Shown: positions 18,406 through 27,876, counted from the first letter of the stretch. The stretch is DNA of 64,000 nucleotides from JBBATK01 sp044228285 (GCA_044228285.1 JBGAVD010000003.1:715717-779716); one strand, 5' to 3'. Numbers and translations: made by a program. Notes: a model not told the origin generated them from the letters alone.

Positions 18406-20637
18406 TCAATGATCATGTTCTAAGCGCCAGCGAAATCCTACGTAGATCATGCGGGCATCGAGTGGACCCCAAATGAGAGATGCATCGAAGTATTGACTGT
18501 GAGGATCTTGAGGCGAAATCACAGCCTGTTTTTGGATGAAGTTGGTGATGTTCTCAACGCCTGCATACACGTCGAAGCTTGCAAAGCGACGTGTGATTTG
18601 CGTGTTCATGCGAAAGTAGGAGTCGAAGGTTGATGCCATTCGCAAGCTGTCGGGATTTGTTGCGGTTGAAGGGATGCGGCCACCACTATTCCAAATGAGA
18701 GTAGCATCGAACTGCCAGGCTTGTAGTGGTGTGGAATAACCCGCGCTCATCAACACACGCTCAGGTGAAATGAGAGGACGTTGTTGGAGCACGCCTCCAG
18801 TGGTTGTTTTCGCATCGATCAAGCGGTAGGCTACACTCAGATCTAGGCGCTCAAGCGGTGTGCATTGAAGTTGCACCAGCGCTGAGTTGGAGAAGGATTG
18901 TCCATTGAGGTTATCAATACTGAGATCATTCGCTGAGGCATCAAAGTCAACAACCACTTGTGAACTAAACTCCGTGCGAAAGAACTCTGCATCAAAAACA
19001 AAGGGCGCGCCGAGCAACGTGAAAGATGTGGTGCTAGAGATACCATAGTTCCAGGCTTTCTCTGGCTTGAGGTTGCCGGCAATGCGAATGTTGCGTTGAT
19101 TCACAAAGGAGGAAAGGTTGTCGCTCAACACATTCGCCACTCGCGTCCCGCTACCAGCACTCAGTCGCAAGGCAATCTCTTCTGTAGGAGCGTACTTCAG
19201 GTGGAATCGTGGAGTGACAAAACTGCCGTACAGGTTGTGACGATCTGCGCGAATACCTGCAACGAGTGTCCAGATCTCATCCATCGTATAGGTCGCTTCT
19301 GCAAAAATGCCCGGAACGGTTTCTCGGCGATCGAAGTGCAGTACAGTGTCGCGTGGTCGAATGGGATCGAAGGACTGTATATAGTTGTCGCTGAGAAGAC
19401 TGAGACCATATGCCAGGTGCAGCTCTTCTGTTGCAGCGGTTGTGAACATCAACTTTGAATAGAGCATGTCTTCCGTTGCTGTATAGTCTCGCGTACCAAT
19501 CAAGGTCTGCGTTGTATGATGCACACCTGCAACCTGAATTCCCATCAGTGTTTCTGGAGATTCGAAGAGTGGATTCAGGGCGAACTTGGAATAGAACTCG
19601 TAGCGATTGGCTTTGGTCTGCACTGCAAAATCATGGTCTGTATGATCCTGGATGCTATTGGTTGTGGTTCCACTCATGATATCATCAGTGATTGCCTTGA
19701 GCATTACTTGAAACTCTGTTCCATTTTCTCCTGAGTAGAAAAGACGTGACATCACATTGAAGTTTGTGTAATGCGGCATGTCGGCAAAACCGTCGTTATT
19801 GTTGTCTTGCTCCGAATTCATAGAGCCCGCATGCGCCATGATGCCCAAGCTCCATGTGTCGCTGAGATGCTGTGCTGTGGTTAGGTTCAGCTCATATCTG
19901 CTCTGACTGTTGCCATATACGTTGACAAAGTACTGGTTGTCTGAGAAGGGTTTCTTGTACTCAATGTTGATTTGTCCAGTTAATCCCTCATAACCATTGA
20001 GAACGGAGCCAGCACCTTTGGATATGCAGATGTTGTCTATGAATGAGCCCGGAACATAGTCCAAACCAAAGGGCGTGGCGAGTCCGCGGAGCATTGGAAT
20101 AACGTCTGTCATTGTCAGTGTGTACAGCCCTCGCAATCCTAAAAGCTGGATGGTTTTTGCGCCTGTTGCAGCGTCACTGAAGGTGACCTCGACGGAGGGA
20201 CTCTTCTCGAAAGACTCTGCAAGGGAGCAACAGGCAGAGCGTTCAAGTTGATGCTTCGAGATGGTTTCTGTTTTGATAGGTGCATCGCTAATGGTTTGCG
20301 TTGCAGCTTCTACATTGATTTGACTGAGTTGTTTGTCTGCTGTCAGTACCACATTGATGGTCGTGGTCTTATCATCGACCTTGATGGTGTCGGCAGTATA
20401 ACCAACAAAGCTCACCACAAGAGTTGAGCTCGATGGTGTGCGTTTCACACTAAACGTTCCGTCTTTGCGACTGATCGTTCCAATGCTCGTGCCCAACCAA
20501 CGAATAGTAGCACCTGATAATAATTGAGCAGCATCTTTCTTTGTTTCGCGCGCACTAACGGTGCCGCTGAGATCTTGCCCGAACGCATGCGTCCCGAGTG
20601 CCATACAGCACCAAAGTGCAATGAGTATATGCTTCAT
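18406..20637 (-). CDS. TonB-dependent receptor (metal-type, CarboxypepD_reg N-domain)
   Basis: A 743-residue outer-membrane receptor energised by TonB. The signal peptide is 1-20. A CarboxypepD_reg_2-like domain (about 22-105: LLSGATIRWLGTSIGTISRKDGTF) precedes the plug (about 118-225). The plug carries an unusual adjacent cysteine pair, C136-C137, in ERSACCSLAESFEKSPSVEV. The subfamily-typical KGAGSVLNGYEGLTGQINIEY follows, then the 22-strand barrel, ending GPLDARMIYVGFRWRLE. The CCSLAESFE subfamily commonly sits beside HYC_CC_PP proteins and metal-related genes; copper as ligand is an inference. It is the last gene of a leftward operon, 101 bp after the HYC_CC_PP gene. Confidence 0.88.
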   Translation of the reverse strand: MKHILIALWCCMALGTHAFGQDLSGTVSARETKKDAAQLLSGATIRWLGTSIGTISRKDGTFSVKRTPSSSTLVVSFVGYTADTIKVDDKTTTINVVLTADKQLSQINVEAATQTISDAPIKTETISKHQLERSACCSLAESFEKSPSVEVTFSDAATGAKTIQLLGLRGLYTLTMTDVIPMLRGLATPFGLDYVPGSFIDNICISKGAGSVLNGYEGLTGQINIEYKKPFSDNQYFVNVYGNSQSRYELNLTTAQHLSDTWSLGIMAHAGSMNSEQDNNNDGFADMPHYTNFNVMSRLFYSGENGTEFQVMLKAITDDIMSGTTTNSIQDHTDHDFAVQTKANRYEFYSKFALNPLFESPETLMGIQVAGVHHTTQTLIGTRDYTATEDMLYSKLMFTTAATEELHLAYGLSLLSDNYIQSFDPIRPRDTVLHFDRRETVPGIFAEATYTMDEIWTLVAGIRADRHNLYGSFVTPRFHLKYAPTEEIALRLSAGSGTRVANVLSDNLSSFVNQRNIRIAGNLKPEKAWNYGISSTTSFTLLGAPFVFDAEFFRTEFSSQVVVDFDASANDLSIDNLNGQSFSNSALVQLQCTPLERLDLSVAYRLIDAKTTTGGVLQQRPLISPERVLMSAGYSTPLQAWQFDATLIWNSGGRIPSTATNPDSLRMASTFDSYFRMNTQITRRFASFDVYAGVENITNFIQKQAVISPQDPHSQYFDASLIWGPLDARMIYVGFRWRLEHDH

Positions 20638-20738
20638 GGAATGAGATTCATAGTGAGTAATGCATTGTTGTAAACGACTGTGGAACGTGACTTCTCTCTC
20701 TTCTGCTGTGAAAACAGCAGAGAGCGCAACGCTTCAGT

Positions 20739-21143
20739 CTAACAACGCATACTCATCAGCAAAGGAGGCGGTCGTTCTGCCGCTTGCTGAGAATTCTCAA
20801 GGAGATTGGTGTTCTCCTCGATGAGAGGAGTACTGTGAGGAAGGAGGAAAGGAACAACGATCAAAGCTATGTCAATGATCGGCACTGTACTGACACTTTG
20901 AGGCGTTGCATCAAAATGCCATTGTTGAATGCTGACGGTATTGGTGCAGCATCCTTCTTCTGCACAACCATCTTCACTATCGTCACAACCAACATCACTG
21001 TCATCACAGCGGGCAGAAGTGGCGAAAACGTGAATAGACTCGATCACACCACCACAGCTGTGGACGACCACAGGGATGCCTGAAGCAGAAACCACGAGGT
21101 TTAGGCTGAGCAAGAAGGCGAGTATGGAGTGAACGATATTCAT
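20739..21143 (-). CDS. HYC_CC_PP family small exported protein
   Basis: A 134-residue protein with a signal peptide (MNIVHSILAFLLSLNLVVSA). Its motif order matches the HYC_CC_PP family: a His-x-Cys element (VHSCGG, H28 and C30), a Cys-rich acidic stretch (C46, C53, C60, then the C65-C66 pair), and a Pro-rich tail ERPPPLL. The function of this family is unknown. The Cys/His/Asp content suggests binding of a soft metal in the periplasm. Genes for such proteins are typically next to a TonB receptor, as here (69 bp after the upstream OMP gene, 101 bp before the receptor). The start was chosen for the signal peptide. Confidence 0.75.
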   Translation of the reverse strand: MNIVHSILAFLLSLNLVVSASGIPVVVHSCGGVIESIHVFATSARCDDSDVGCDDSEDGCAEEGCCTNTVSIQQWHFDATPQSVSTVPIIDIALIVVPFLLPHSTPLIEENTNLLENSQQAAERPPPLLMSMRC

Positions 21144-21212
21144 CGATAGTATTTTGGTAGACGGCTGAGTCTCAGGTGTATTTGTAGAGAAGCTCCTTTT
21201 CAATCCATGTGC

Positions 21213-22208
21213 TTACTCTTCATTGTCTACAATAAAAAAACGATAGGAAAGTCCGATAGACCCTTGCCACTGCGACGCGATCTGTCGTCCATTTACCTGC
21301 TGCCACAGTGGTATATCCATCATGGCTGTGGCTAAGAAGCCAGGTGCTAGTACATAGCTTAGTTGCGGACAAACAAAGAACTTCTTGTAGCCTGTCCACT
21401 GAGGCTCATAGCCAGGGTTATGATAATCATACACATCCCTATTGATCTTCATACTATCGACCCACTCGGCTTTGAGCTGAACAATTCCACTCAGTTTCGT
21501 GACGATTTGCGTGGAAGCAAAAAGACTAAACGACGCATAGTCGCCCATCTTTTCACCAACCGAATTCCAGCCTTTGCTAATATACAAGGCGTTGGCAAAG
21601 AATCGTAGATTCCAATCCTCGTAGGATCGAAAGAAGAAGCCATAAAAGAGTACATCGCTGGCACCACTTGTAGTTTGCACTGCGAGTGGTTTACGAGTGA
21701 AGAACTCAGTGCTGCCAACCCGCATCGAATCTTGAAAGTGTCCGAGTGGAAACTTCACTCCCATGCCCAACGTAATCTCACTACTGGTTTCGCCTTCTTC
21801 TTGACGATACACCGTGTATCGAGGAAACACGATTAGGTCTCCAACTCCACTGCCAAGAACGGTATCTCCTTTATTCAAACCAACCTGCGTTTTCGTCAGC
21901 CAAGTTCCGCACTCAACTGACATTGTAAAATCTTCTGAAAGACCATAGGCGACTCTGGTGTACACATAACTCGAATGAAAATCATCAAGAAAGTCGCGTA
22001 TTGGCGTACTCTCCTCCAAGAACTTATGAGTGCTCACATACTGATAACTCGCACTCAGTTCCATTTGATGCTCCATCAACACACCTTGCGATGCACCGCC
22101 TGCGATGGGACTTCCACTACCTCCGGCGCAACACTGCGCGCGCAATTGATTGTGCACTGCACCGCAGAGCAACAAACAAAGACACAACTTGAGCAGTAGA
22201 GTTTTCAT
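21213..22208 (-). CDS. CCAGG-motif outer-membrane protein
   Basis: A 331-residue exported protein. The signal peptide (MKTLLLKLCLCLLLCGAV) is followed at once by QCCAGGSGSPIAGG, a conserved N-terminal motif of a Bacteroidota outer-membrane family with paired cysteines. The remainder alternates in barrel style (MELSASYQYVSTHKFL, YVYTRVAYGLSEDFTMSVE, EITLGMGVKFPLGHF) and ends with a terminal aromatic strand, GLSYRFFIV. It is often annotated simply as a transporter or hypothetical protein. It is the second gene of the leftward operon, 53 bp after the thioredoxin-like gene. A role as a partner channel or metal-binding surface barrel is inferred from position. Confidence 0.72.
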   Translation of the reverse strand: MKTLLLKLCLCLLLCGAVHNQLRAQCCAGGSGSPIAGGASQGVLMEHQMELSASYQYVSTHKFLEESTPIRDFLDDFHSSYVYTRVAYGLSEDFTMSVECGTWLTKTQVGLNKGDTVLGSGVGDLIVFPRYTVYRQEEGETSSEITLGMGVKFPLGHFQDSMRVGSTEFFTRKPLAVQTTSGASDVLFYGFFFRSYEDWNLRFFANALYISKGWNSVGEKMGDYASFSLFASTQIVTKLSGIVQLKAEWVDSMKINRDVYDYHNPGYEPQWTGYKKFFVCPQLSYVLAPGFLATAMMDIPLWQQVNGRQIASQWQGSIGLSYRFFIVDNEE

Positions 22209-22261
22209 AGAAGCGCGGTGTACACGCGAATGAGCATTCTGTGTTCGAATCAACACGGTCA

Positions 22262-23056
22262 CTAGTGAACTATCAGCACTCGTTGATGCACAGTCTTAGT
22301 GCCATCCACAAAGCTCAGCAGGTAGCTGCCAGAGGGATAGTGTGCGGTTTGCAAACGTATGGTGTTGTCGTTCTGCGTTGTCTGATGACCAAGACTACTC
22401 ACATTCTCTTGAAGTACAAGGGTCGAATGCAAATCCACTACTTGAACTCGTGCACCTGAACTGATTGCAAAGGGAATGTGCATCACCAGCTCTGTGTTCG
22501 ATGGGTTAGGATAGATCTCTATTGTAGCCGAAGTATGTAGTTCATCAACAGTATTTGCAGCGGACAGATGGTGTTGAATCGCCGTTTCAAGCTGCAGACT
22601 ATCAATAGTATTTTCTGCGCTATAGAGTACTTTATGCTCGCTGCCTCCCATCACGACAATCTTCGGCATTCCTTCCACACCAAAGTCGGTCATTCTCACA
22701 CTCTTATCAGAGAAAAACACCGTCGTGCTATTTGCCTTCATACCATACTGCGCAGCCCAGCTTTGCAAAGGCGTACAACTCGTATTGCCGTAGTCATCGA
22801 AAATGTAGCATACAACACGTCCTGGTAGACTTTTCTGAAAATTCTTCGCAACCTTCACCGACGTGATTGTGGGCTCAATACAGGTCGCACAAGGCATAAC
22901 CCAACAGAGGATCACAACCTTTCCCTCGTCTAATTCACTATACAGATCGTGCATCTGTCCGGCGCAATCGGCAACGTTGAAGTTGACACTCTCTTGAGCG
23001 ACCACGAACTCGCTCAGAACTAGCAACAAAACACTCAAAACCAGAGCTATACGCAT
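22262..23056 (-). CDS. Secreted thioredoxin-like protein with T9SS sorting domain
   Basis: A 264-residue protein with a signal peptide (1-20) and a thioredoxin/AhpC-TSA-like domain (about 22-165) that carries C56-x-x-C59 in CWVMPCATC. Residues FGVEGMPKIVVMGG supply the cis-Pro loop. From about 185 to the end is a type A sorting domain (IEIYPNPSNTELVMHI, then YPSGSYLLSF). It would be exported across the outer membrane and anchored at the surface. A thiol reductase could keep surface cysteines or Cu(I) reduced. It is the promoter-proximal gene of the leftward operon, with the ECF sigma gene divergent 407 bp away. Confidence 0.82.
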   Translation of the reverse strand: MRIALVLSVLLLVLSEFVVAQESVNFNVADCAGQMHDLYSELDEGKVVILCWVMPCATCIEPTITSVKVAKNFQKSLPGRVVCYIFDDYGNTSCTPLQSWAAQYGMKANSTTVFFSDKSVRMTDFGVEGMPKIVVMGGSEHKVLYSAENTIDSLQLETAIQHHLSAANTVDELHTSATIEIYPNPSNTELVMHIPFAISSGARVQVVDLHSTLVLQENVSSLGHQTTQNDNTIRLQTAHYPSGSYLLSFVDGTKTVHQRVLIVH

Positions 23057-23463
23057 CTTTTAGTCCTCATTAGTTGCGTGAATTGGCAGCGCTCACTGAA
23101 GTCTTGCGCCTCTACTCTGTGTGCAATTTAGCCACTAACTCGAGCCCGTTGAGGTACATAATCTTGGTTTTGTGGTACAGGCGCGATACTCTTCTTCGAA
23201 AAACCGCATTGCCGACGCTTGCAAACAAGGCGCACAGCTTTCATCTTCATTGGGCTCTATTATTGACTGAAGTAGAGAGTCTTCATTATCAACCTCCTGC
23301 TTCGCAGTCGGCTGGTTCCAGATACGAAGCAGAGCTCAGCTCAAACACATGAGTCGCGGAGGTTGTAAACAATCTCAAACATCGTGTTAACTGAGACCTT
23401 AGCGCTGCAAGCGATCTGAGTTATGTGAAGTGAGCATGCATTCTTCAGTGCTCAAGTTCAGCT
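23057..23463. promoter_or_regulatory. Divergent control region between leftward operon and ECF sigma gene
   Basis: A 407-bp space between the starts of two divergent units, and so the expected location of both promoters. I see no convincing gene, strong palindrome or canonical TAnnTTTG element. The role is inferred from gene arrangement only. Confidence 0.45.
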
Positions 23464-24054
23464 ATGTTGCAGCTGATGAGTGAGGATCCACACTACATAT
23501 CTCAGCTTCGAGCAGGAGAGAATCAAGCTTTTCAGCGACTGATATCAGAGCATCAGTTGCGGCTATATCGCGTGATTCTCGCCTTTGTGAGGAGTCCAGA
23601 AACTGCCGAGGATCTTTGTCAGGAGGTGTTTGTGGAAGTTGTGGAATCGATCCATCAGTTCAAAGCTCAGGCGCAGCTTTCAACCTGGCTGCACCGCATT
23701 GCCGTGCATAAGAGTCTGGATTACTTGCGTGCAACACGTCGTCAAAAGCGCTTCGCACATCTCGTGAGTTTGTTCGGCATTCACAATGAGTTGATCGTCG
23801 ATCCGGCCGACCCAGTGCATCCAGGCATCCTGCTGGAAGACCAGGAACGTTCTCGATTGCTCTTTGCTGCTATCGACCTCTTGCCCGAGCAACAGCGAAT
23901 TGCCTATACACTGTGCAGAGTGGAGGAGATGAGTGTGAAAGAAGCCGCAGAGTTGATGAAAACGAGTCCTAAAGCTGTTGAAAGCCTGCTCTCGCGAGCT
24001 CGGAATAGCTTACAGAAACGTTTAGAACAGTACTATCAACAGCACATGCAGTAA
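23464..24054 (+). CDS. ECF RNA polymerase sigma factor
   Basis: A 196-residue sigma-70 family factor with only regions 2 and 4. Region 2 spans about 25-95 (RLYRVILAFVRSPETAEDLCQEVFVEVVES, core-binding, and LSTWLHRIAVHKSLDYLR). Region 4 spans about 135-190 (LPEQQRIAYTLCRVEEMSVKEAAELMKTS, DNA-binding helix-turn-helix). An in-frame ATG four codons in (23476, MSEDPHYI) is an alternative start. It is followed by a one-TM protein and a Spy/CnrX-like sensor, the usual arrangement of a metal-responsive ECF module. Confidence 0.93.
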   Translation: MLQLMSEDPHYISQLRAGENQAFQRLISEHQLRLYRVILAFVRSPETAEDLCQEVFVEVVESIHQFKAQAQLSTWLHRIAVHKSLDYLRATRRQKRFAHLVSLFGIHNELIVDPADPVHPGILLEDQERSRLLFAAIDLLPEQQRIAYTLCRVEEMSVKEAAELMKTSPKAVESLLSRARNSLQKRLEQYYQQHMQ

Positions 24055-24330
24055 ACGAACAGCCTAGGGTCTCTTTCGGGGTAGTGGTTGAAAATCTCCA
24101 GCTCTAACAAGCTTAGCACACACGCTACGCAAACAGCAGCAGACCTGTACGCAGCTCAGACACTCGAATGCGCATCGAAGGAATAGCACTCGAAAAACGT
24201 CTAAGCTGCATATGGATTCTAGAAACATAAGTGCACGACGAAACCGTTCACAGCAGGACAGTTTCTCGTGTTTATTTCAATCTTTCTTCATCACCATGAG
24301 TAAGCTGTGAAGACAACGTCAGCACATAGA
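24055..24330. other. Intergenic space inside the sigma-sensor module
   Basis: 276 bp between the sigma gene and the small TM protein. No known structured RNA, terminator or short gene was recognised. The spacing means the downstream pair may have its own promoter. Confidence 0.4.
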
Positions 24331-24735
24331 ATGAAAAACGAAACACCGTCTGCGTATGCACACGAAGTGGAGCGCTGTTTGGAGATACGAATCCACCAAT
24401 CTCAGATTACAGAACCCCCGCAGTTACAGGCGGCCACCATACTTCTGCGTGCTCGCCAGAGCGAAAAGTCGAACTTCGCGTCGACTCTGCATCTTTCACT
24501 ATTTGGTAGAAGACTACAGATGCAACCATCGCTCATCGTGGCGCTGAGCAGTCTGGTTCTCGTCCTCAACCTCCTGAGTCTCAGTCATTTTAGAAATCTT
24601 CAGACCTCAACACCATCGCGCGCAGAGCTTGACAACATCAAGCCTAGAACCCAAGCATCCATTCGCGATGTTGTCGTTGATTATCTCGAGAGTCCTGAGG
24701 ATCTATCATTATCTACGACAACACATCATGACTAG
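24331..24735 (+). CDS. Small single-TM protein, candidate anti-sigma factor
   Basis: A 134-residue protein without a recognised family. Residues 1-55 are cytosolic and helical (AYAHEVERCLEIRIHQSQ, then QAATILLRARQSEK). One membrane segment follows (about 66-84, SLIVALSSLVLVLNLLSL), with a polar C-terminal tail of about 45 residues. Topology and position between an ECF sigma gene and a CnrX-like sensor fit a CnrY-type anti-sigma factor, but there is no sequence signature. Its stop overlaps the next start (ATGACTAG, 24728-24735), so the two are translationally coupled. An in-frame start eight codons earlier (24307) is possible. Confidence 0.6.
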   Translation: MKNETPSAYAHEVERCLEIRIHQSQITEPPQLQAATILLRARQSEKSNFASTLHLSLFGRRLQMQPSLIVALSSLVLVLNLLSLSHFRNLQTSTPSRAELDNIKPRTQASIRDVVVDYLESPEDLSLSTTTHHD

Positions 24736-25303
24736 TTCTGAAGCATCAGGAAGTCCTGAACAGGTGCCAGCACCAAAGCCACCCATTCCCACAAACTCCA
24801 GCACTCGCTTGCTTTGGATAGCTATCGTCATTCTTGCCCTTGCAAACCTGAGTACCCTAGGCTTCCTCTGGTACCAGCACCAATGCCAAGAAGAAGGAGA
24901 GAACTGCCGACCTCCAAGACCAGAGGCCTCGACACCACACGACGAAGCACCGCACCGTGGAGCAGCATTCGATTTCATTGTAAACGAAACAAAAATGAGT
25001 GAGCAACAAATACAGCAGTATGAAGAGCTCCGTGACCAACACCAGCAAGCAATACGTCCCTTGCGCAATACACAACACCAAGTTCGTGAAACACTCTTCC
25101 AAGAACTCAACAGCACCGACGACGTAAAACGTGGAGCACAACTCCAACAACTAGCTCAGCTCCACTCACGTCAAGACAGCATCACCATCAAACACTTCCA
25201 ACAAGTCCGAAACATCCTCAATCCAGAACAACAACAGAAATTCGATCAAATCATCGGCGAGGCAACGCGCATGATGGGAGGTCCGCCTCCACGGAGAGAG
25301 TAG
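24728..25303 (+). CDS. Spy/CpxP/CnrX-like periplasmic heavy-metal sensor
   Basis: A 191-residue membrane-anchored periplasmic protein. After a Pro-rich N-terminus comes a membrane anchor (about 28-50, WIAIVILALANLSTLGFLWY) and then a Cys/His-containing linker (HQCQEEGENC). A long helical hairpin follows (about 80-180, KMSEQQIQQYEELRDQHQQA to ILNPEQQQKFDQI) ending MMGGPPPRRE. The LNPEQQQKF element is the LTxxQ-type signature of the Spy/CpxP family. In ECF modules such proteins sense metals or envelope stress and antagonise the anti-sigma factor. The start is fixed by coupling to the preceding gene. A repeat array begins within a few bases of the stop. Confidence 0.8.
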   Translation: MTSSEASGSPEQVPAPKPPIPTNSSTRLLWIAIVILALANLSTLGFLWYQHQCQEEGENCRPPRPEASTPHDEAPHRGAAFDFIVNETKMSEQQIQQYEELRDQHQQAIRPLRNTQHQVRETLFQELNSTDDVKRGAQLQQLAQLHSRQDSITIKHFQQVRNILNPEQQQKFDQIIGEATRMMGGPPPRRE

Positions 25304-25867
25304 ACGTCAGGGCTTCGGCTCCGCTCAGCCACCAGGCTTCGACTCCGCTCAGCTACCAGGCTTCGGCTCCGCTCAGCCACCGGGGTAGAGAGTACTCGCA
25401 ATGACGGGATAGAATGGCAAGGTCCCTGAGCGGAGCCGAAGGGCCGTTGAGATCCGCAGTGCCACCAGGCTTCGACTCCGCTCAGCCACCGGGGTAGCAG
25501 AGTACTAACAATGACGGGATGGAATGGCAAGGTCCCTGAGCGGAGCCGAAGGGCCGTTGAGATCCGCCGCGAATGGCAACGAATGGCAAGGTTCCTGAGC
25601 GGAGTCGAAGGACCGTTGACGTCAGGGCTTCGGCTCCGCTCAGCCACCGGGGTAGCAGAGTACTGACAATGACGGGATGGAATGGCAAGGTCCCTGAGCG
25701 GAGTCGAAGGGCCGTTGAGATCCACCGCGAATGGCAACGAAAGGAAAGGTCCCTGAGCGGAGTCGAAGGACCGTTGACGTCAGGGCTTCGGCCCCGCTCA
25801 GCCACCGGGGCAGAGAGTACTAACAATGACGGGATAGAATGGAAAGGTTCCTGAGCGGAGTCGAAGG
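25304..25867. repeat. CTGAGCGGAGTCGAAG repeat family (family A), cluster 2
   Basis: Twelve copies of the core CTGAGCGGAG(T/C)CGAAG in both orientations. They are separated by two recurring spacers: AATGACGGGATGGAATGGCA, and CGTTGAGATCCGCCGCGAAT or the GTTGACGTCAGGG form. Opposed copies can fold into long hairpins. The array starts right after the stop of the Spy-like gene and ends about 50 bp before the YHYH gene, so a rightward transcript across both would carry it. No gene is called inside it. Confidence 0.88.
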
Positions 25868-25917
25868 ATTACCTTATTTTCAACGTCTAAAGCGCCATAC
25901 AACTTCGCACTTTTCCT

Positions 25918-27876
25918 ATGAAACATCTCTTCACTTTGTGTTTGCTGTTTGTCAGCTTGAACCTTTCCGCGCAGACTCCGCAGTTGAGTTCATGGTTGCT
26001 GAATACGACTGGGCAGACAGGTTACAAGGGCTATGCTTCGAATGTTCAGCAGGTAGCCTATACTGCAACGAACGTCTATGTAAGCTGTAGTTGTATTCCT
26101 GGATATGACATCGGTCCATGGCAGAACAATCCGAACACTCCTGTTCCAGAGAACTTCGTCTTTAAGATCACTCGTAGTCCTCAAAAGAACACTGGCACGC
26201 CTGTGCAAACGCCTTTGGGACATACCGGTGTGTGGACTAATGGTGTGAGCATATTCAATGCGAAAGACGGCATGAGTTATAACAACCAAGGAGTGTGGAA
26301 TCGTGATGCGTTGTATTGGGAAGGTATAAGTTTCGACAATTGTCTGGGCCACCCAGCTCCAAATGGCGAGTACCATCATCATGTCAGCCCAACGTGTTTG
26401 TACAACGACAAAGACAGCACCCATCACTCTCCCATCATCGGCTATGCCTTCGATGGATTTCCAATCTATGGCGCTTACGGCTACGCAAACATCGACGGTA
26501 CAGGAGCCATTCAGCGTATGCGTAGTAGCTATGTGTTGAGTGTTGGTGCCACGCGCAACAACGGACCTGCGGTGAGCGCTTCCTATCCTGCGGGCTGCTT
26601 CATTGAAGATTTCACGTATACAGCAAACTCTGGGACACTCGACGAACACAATGGCCGATTCTGCGTAACACCAGAATACCCAAGTGGTACCTATGCCTAC
26701 TTCGTCACCATCGACGCCAATCGCAAACCCGTCTATCCCTATACGGCAGGTCCAACGTATTATGGAACGGTGCAGCAAGGGAATACGGGGCCTGGCGGCG
26801 GACACAACACGGTGCCTGCGAACGCCACTGTGTACACTCCAACAAGCACCACACCTACCATTAATGTTAGCAATACCAGTCTATCCAACTGCGAAGGCTC
26901 AATACTCAGCTTCAAGGCAATCATCACTCTCGGCGGTAGTACACCAACGTATCGTTGGTATGTAAATGGACAACAAGTTGGTACGGACAGTGATGTCTTT
27001 AGCAGCTCAACACTCAAGACGAAAGACCGAGTCTGGTGCGTGCTGAACAGCAACGACGCCAGTGCTAATCCTCAGACGGTGACAAGTAATGTTGTTCAAG
27101 TGGAGTTGTACGAGCGTGTTCGCCCAACTATCACTTACGCAGCAGCAGTGAATACAATACTCTGCGAGAACTCATCGATCGATGCCAGCTGCTTCTTCGA
27201 AAACGGTGGTTCAATTCCTGATCTGCGCTGGATGCTCAACGGCAAAGTTGTATCAACCACACAAAATCTGATGTTGAGTTCTTTGAAGACTGGAGATTCT
27301 CTTTGGGTGGAGCTGCGCTCCACTGCTCCTTGTGCACTTGACAGTGTGGTACGCACGGCAACCCTGCACTTTGTTGTGCATCCACTCCCTGCTACACCCA
27401 CCATCACACAGATTGGATCCATCCTTCGTTCTTCGGAAGCCAAAAGTTATCAATGGTTCAGAGATGGGATCATGATTGTTGGTGCGCGTAGTCGAGACTA
27501 TCTTGTGCAGTTTAAGGGAAGCTATCGAGTCATGGTGGGCGATTCTAACAAGTGTGGCAGTGTTTCCGATCCTATCGAGATAACGACGACCGATATCAAG
27601 GCTGATGATGAATCTGAGCTGGTGCTAAGCGACATAGTGTTGCAGCCACATCCAGTACAAGAGTTACTGTGCCTCAACACCCAACAACAGTTCAGAGACA
27701 TTAGTCTCCGCATCATTGATGCACTCGGCAGAGTTGTATATAGTGCCGAACACTTGAACTTCGATGCTTCGCAGCCATTGCAGCTTGCTCTTGGTTCTGA
27801 ATACGCGCCTGGTCTGTATTGTCTTCAACTGCAAAACAATAGGTCCATCCGTTGCCTGCGTTTTATCAAAAACTAA
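25918..27876 (+). CDS. YHYH-domain T9SS-secreted protein
   Basis: A 652-residue exported protein. The signal peptide is 1-19 (MKHLFTLCLLFVSLNLSAQ). The YHYH domain covers about 25-290, with PNGEYHHHVSPTCLY, the HHSPIIGYAFDGFPIYGAYG core and the closing GTYAYFVTID. Two Ig-like modules follow (about 310-400 and 405-490; YRWYVNGQQVG, LRWMLNGKVV), then a third short one. The C-terminus is a type A sorting domain (LQPHPVQELLCLN, then YAPGLYCLQL). The YHYH domain is of unknown function but rich in His and Cys, and it often accompanies copper-related genes. It is the first gene of a three-gene unit with mbnP- and mbnH-like genes (35-bp and 5-bp gaps). Confidence 0.88.
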   Translation: MKHLFTLCLLFVSLNLSAQTPQLSSWLLNTTGQTGYKGYASNVQQVAYTATNVYVSCSCIPGYDIGPWQNNPNTPVPENFVFKITRSPQKNTGTPVQTPLGHTGVWTNGVSIFNAKDGMSYNNQGVWNRDALYWEGISFDNCLGHPAPNGEYHHHVSPTCLYNDKDSTHHSPIIGYAFDGFPIYGAYGYANIDGTGAIQRMRSSYVLSVGATRNNGPAVSASYPAGCFIEDFTYTANSGTLDEHNGRFCVTPEYPSGTYAYFVTIDANRKPVYPYTAGPTYYGTVQQGNTGPGGGHNTVPANATVYTPTSTTPTINVSNTSLSNCEGSILSFKAIITLGGSTPTYRWYVNGQQVGTDSDVFSSSTLKTKDRVWCVLNSNDASANPQTVTSNVVQVELYERVRPTITYAAAVNTILCENSSIDASCFFENGGSIPDLRWMLNGKVVSTTQNLMLSSLKTGDSLWVELRSTAPCALDSVVRTATLHFVVHPLPATPTITQIGSILRSSEAKSYQWFRDGIMIVGARSRDYLVQFKGSYRVMVGDSNKCGSVSDPIEITTTDIKADDESELVLSDIVLQPHPVQELLCLNTQQQFRDISLRIIDALGRVVYSAEHLNFDASQPLQLALGSEYAPGLYCLQLQNNRSIRCLRFIKN

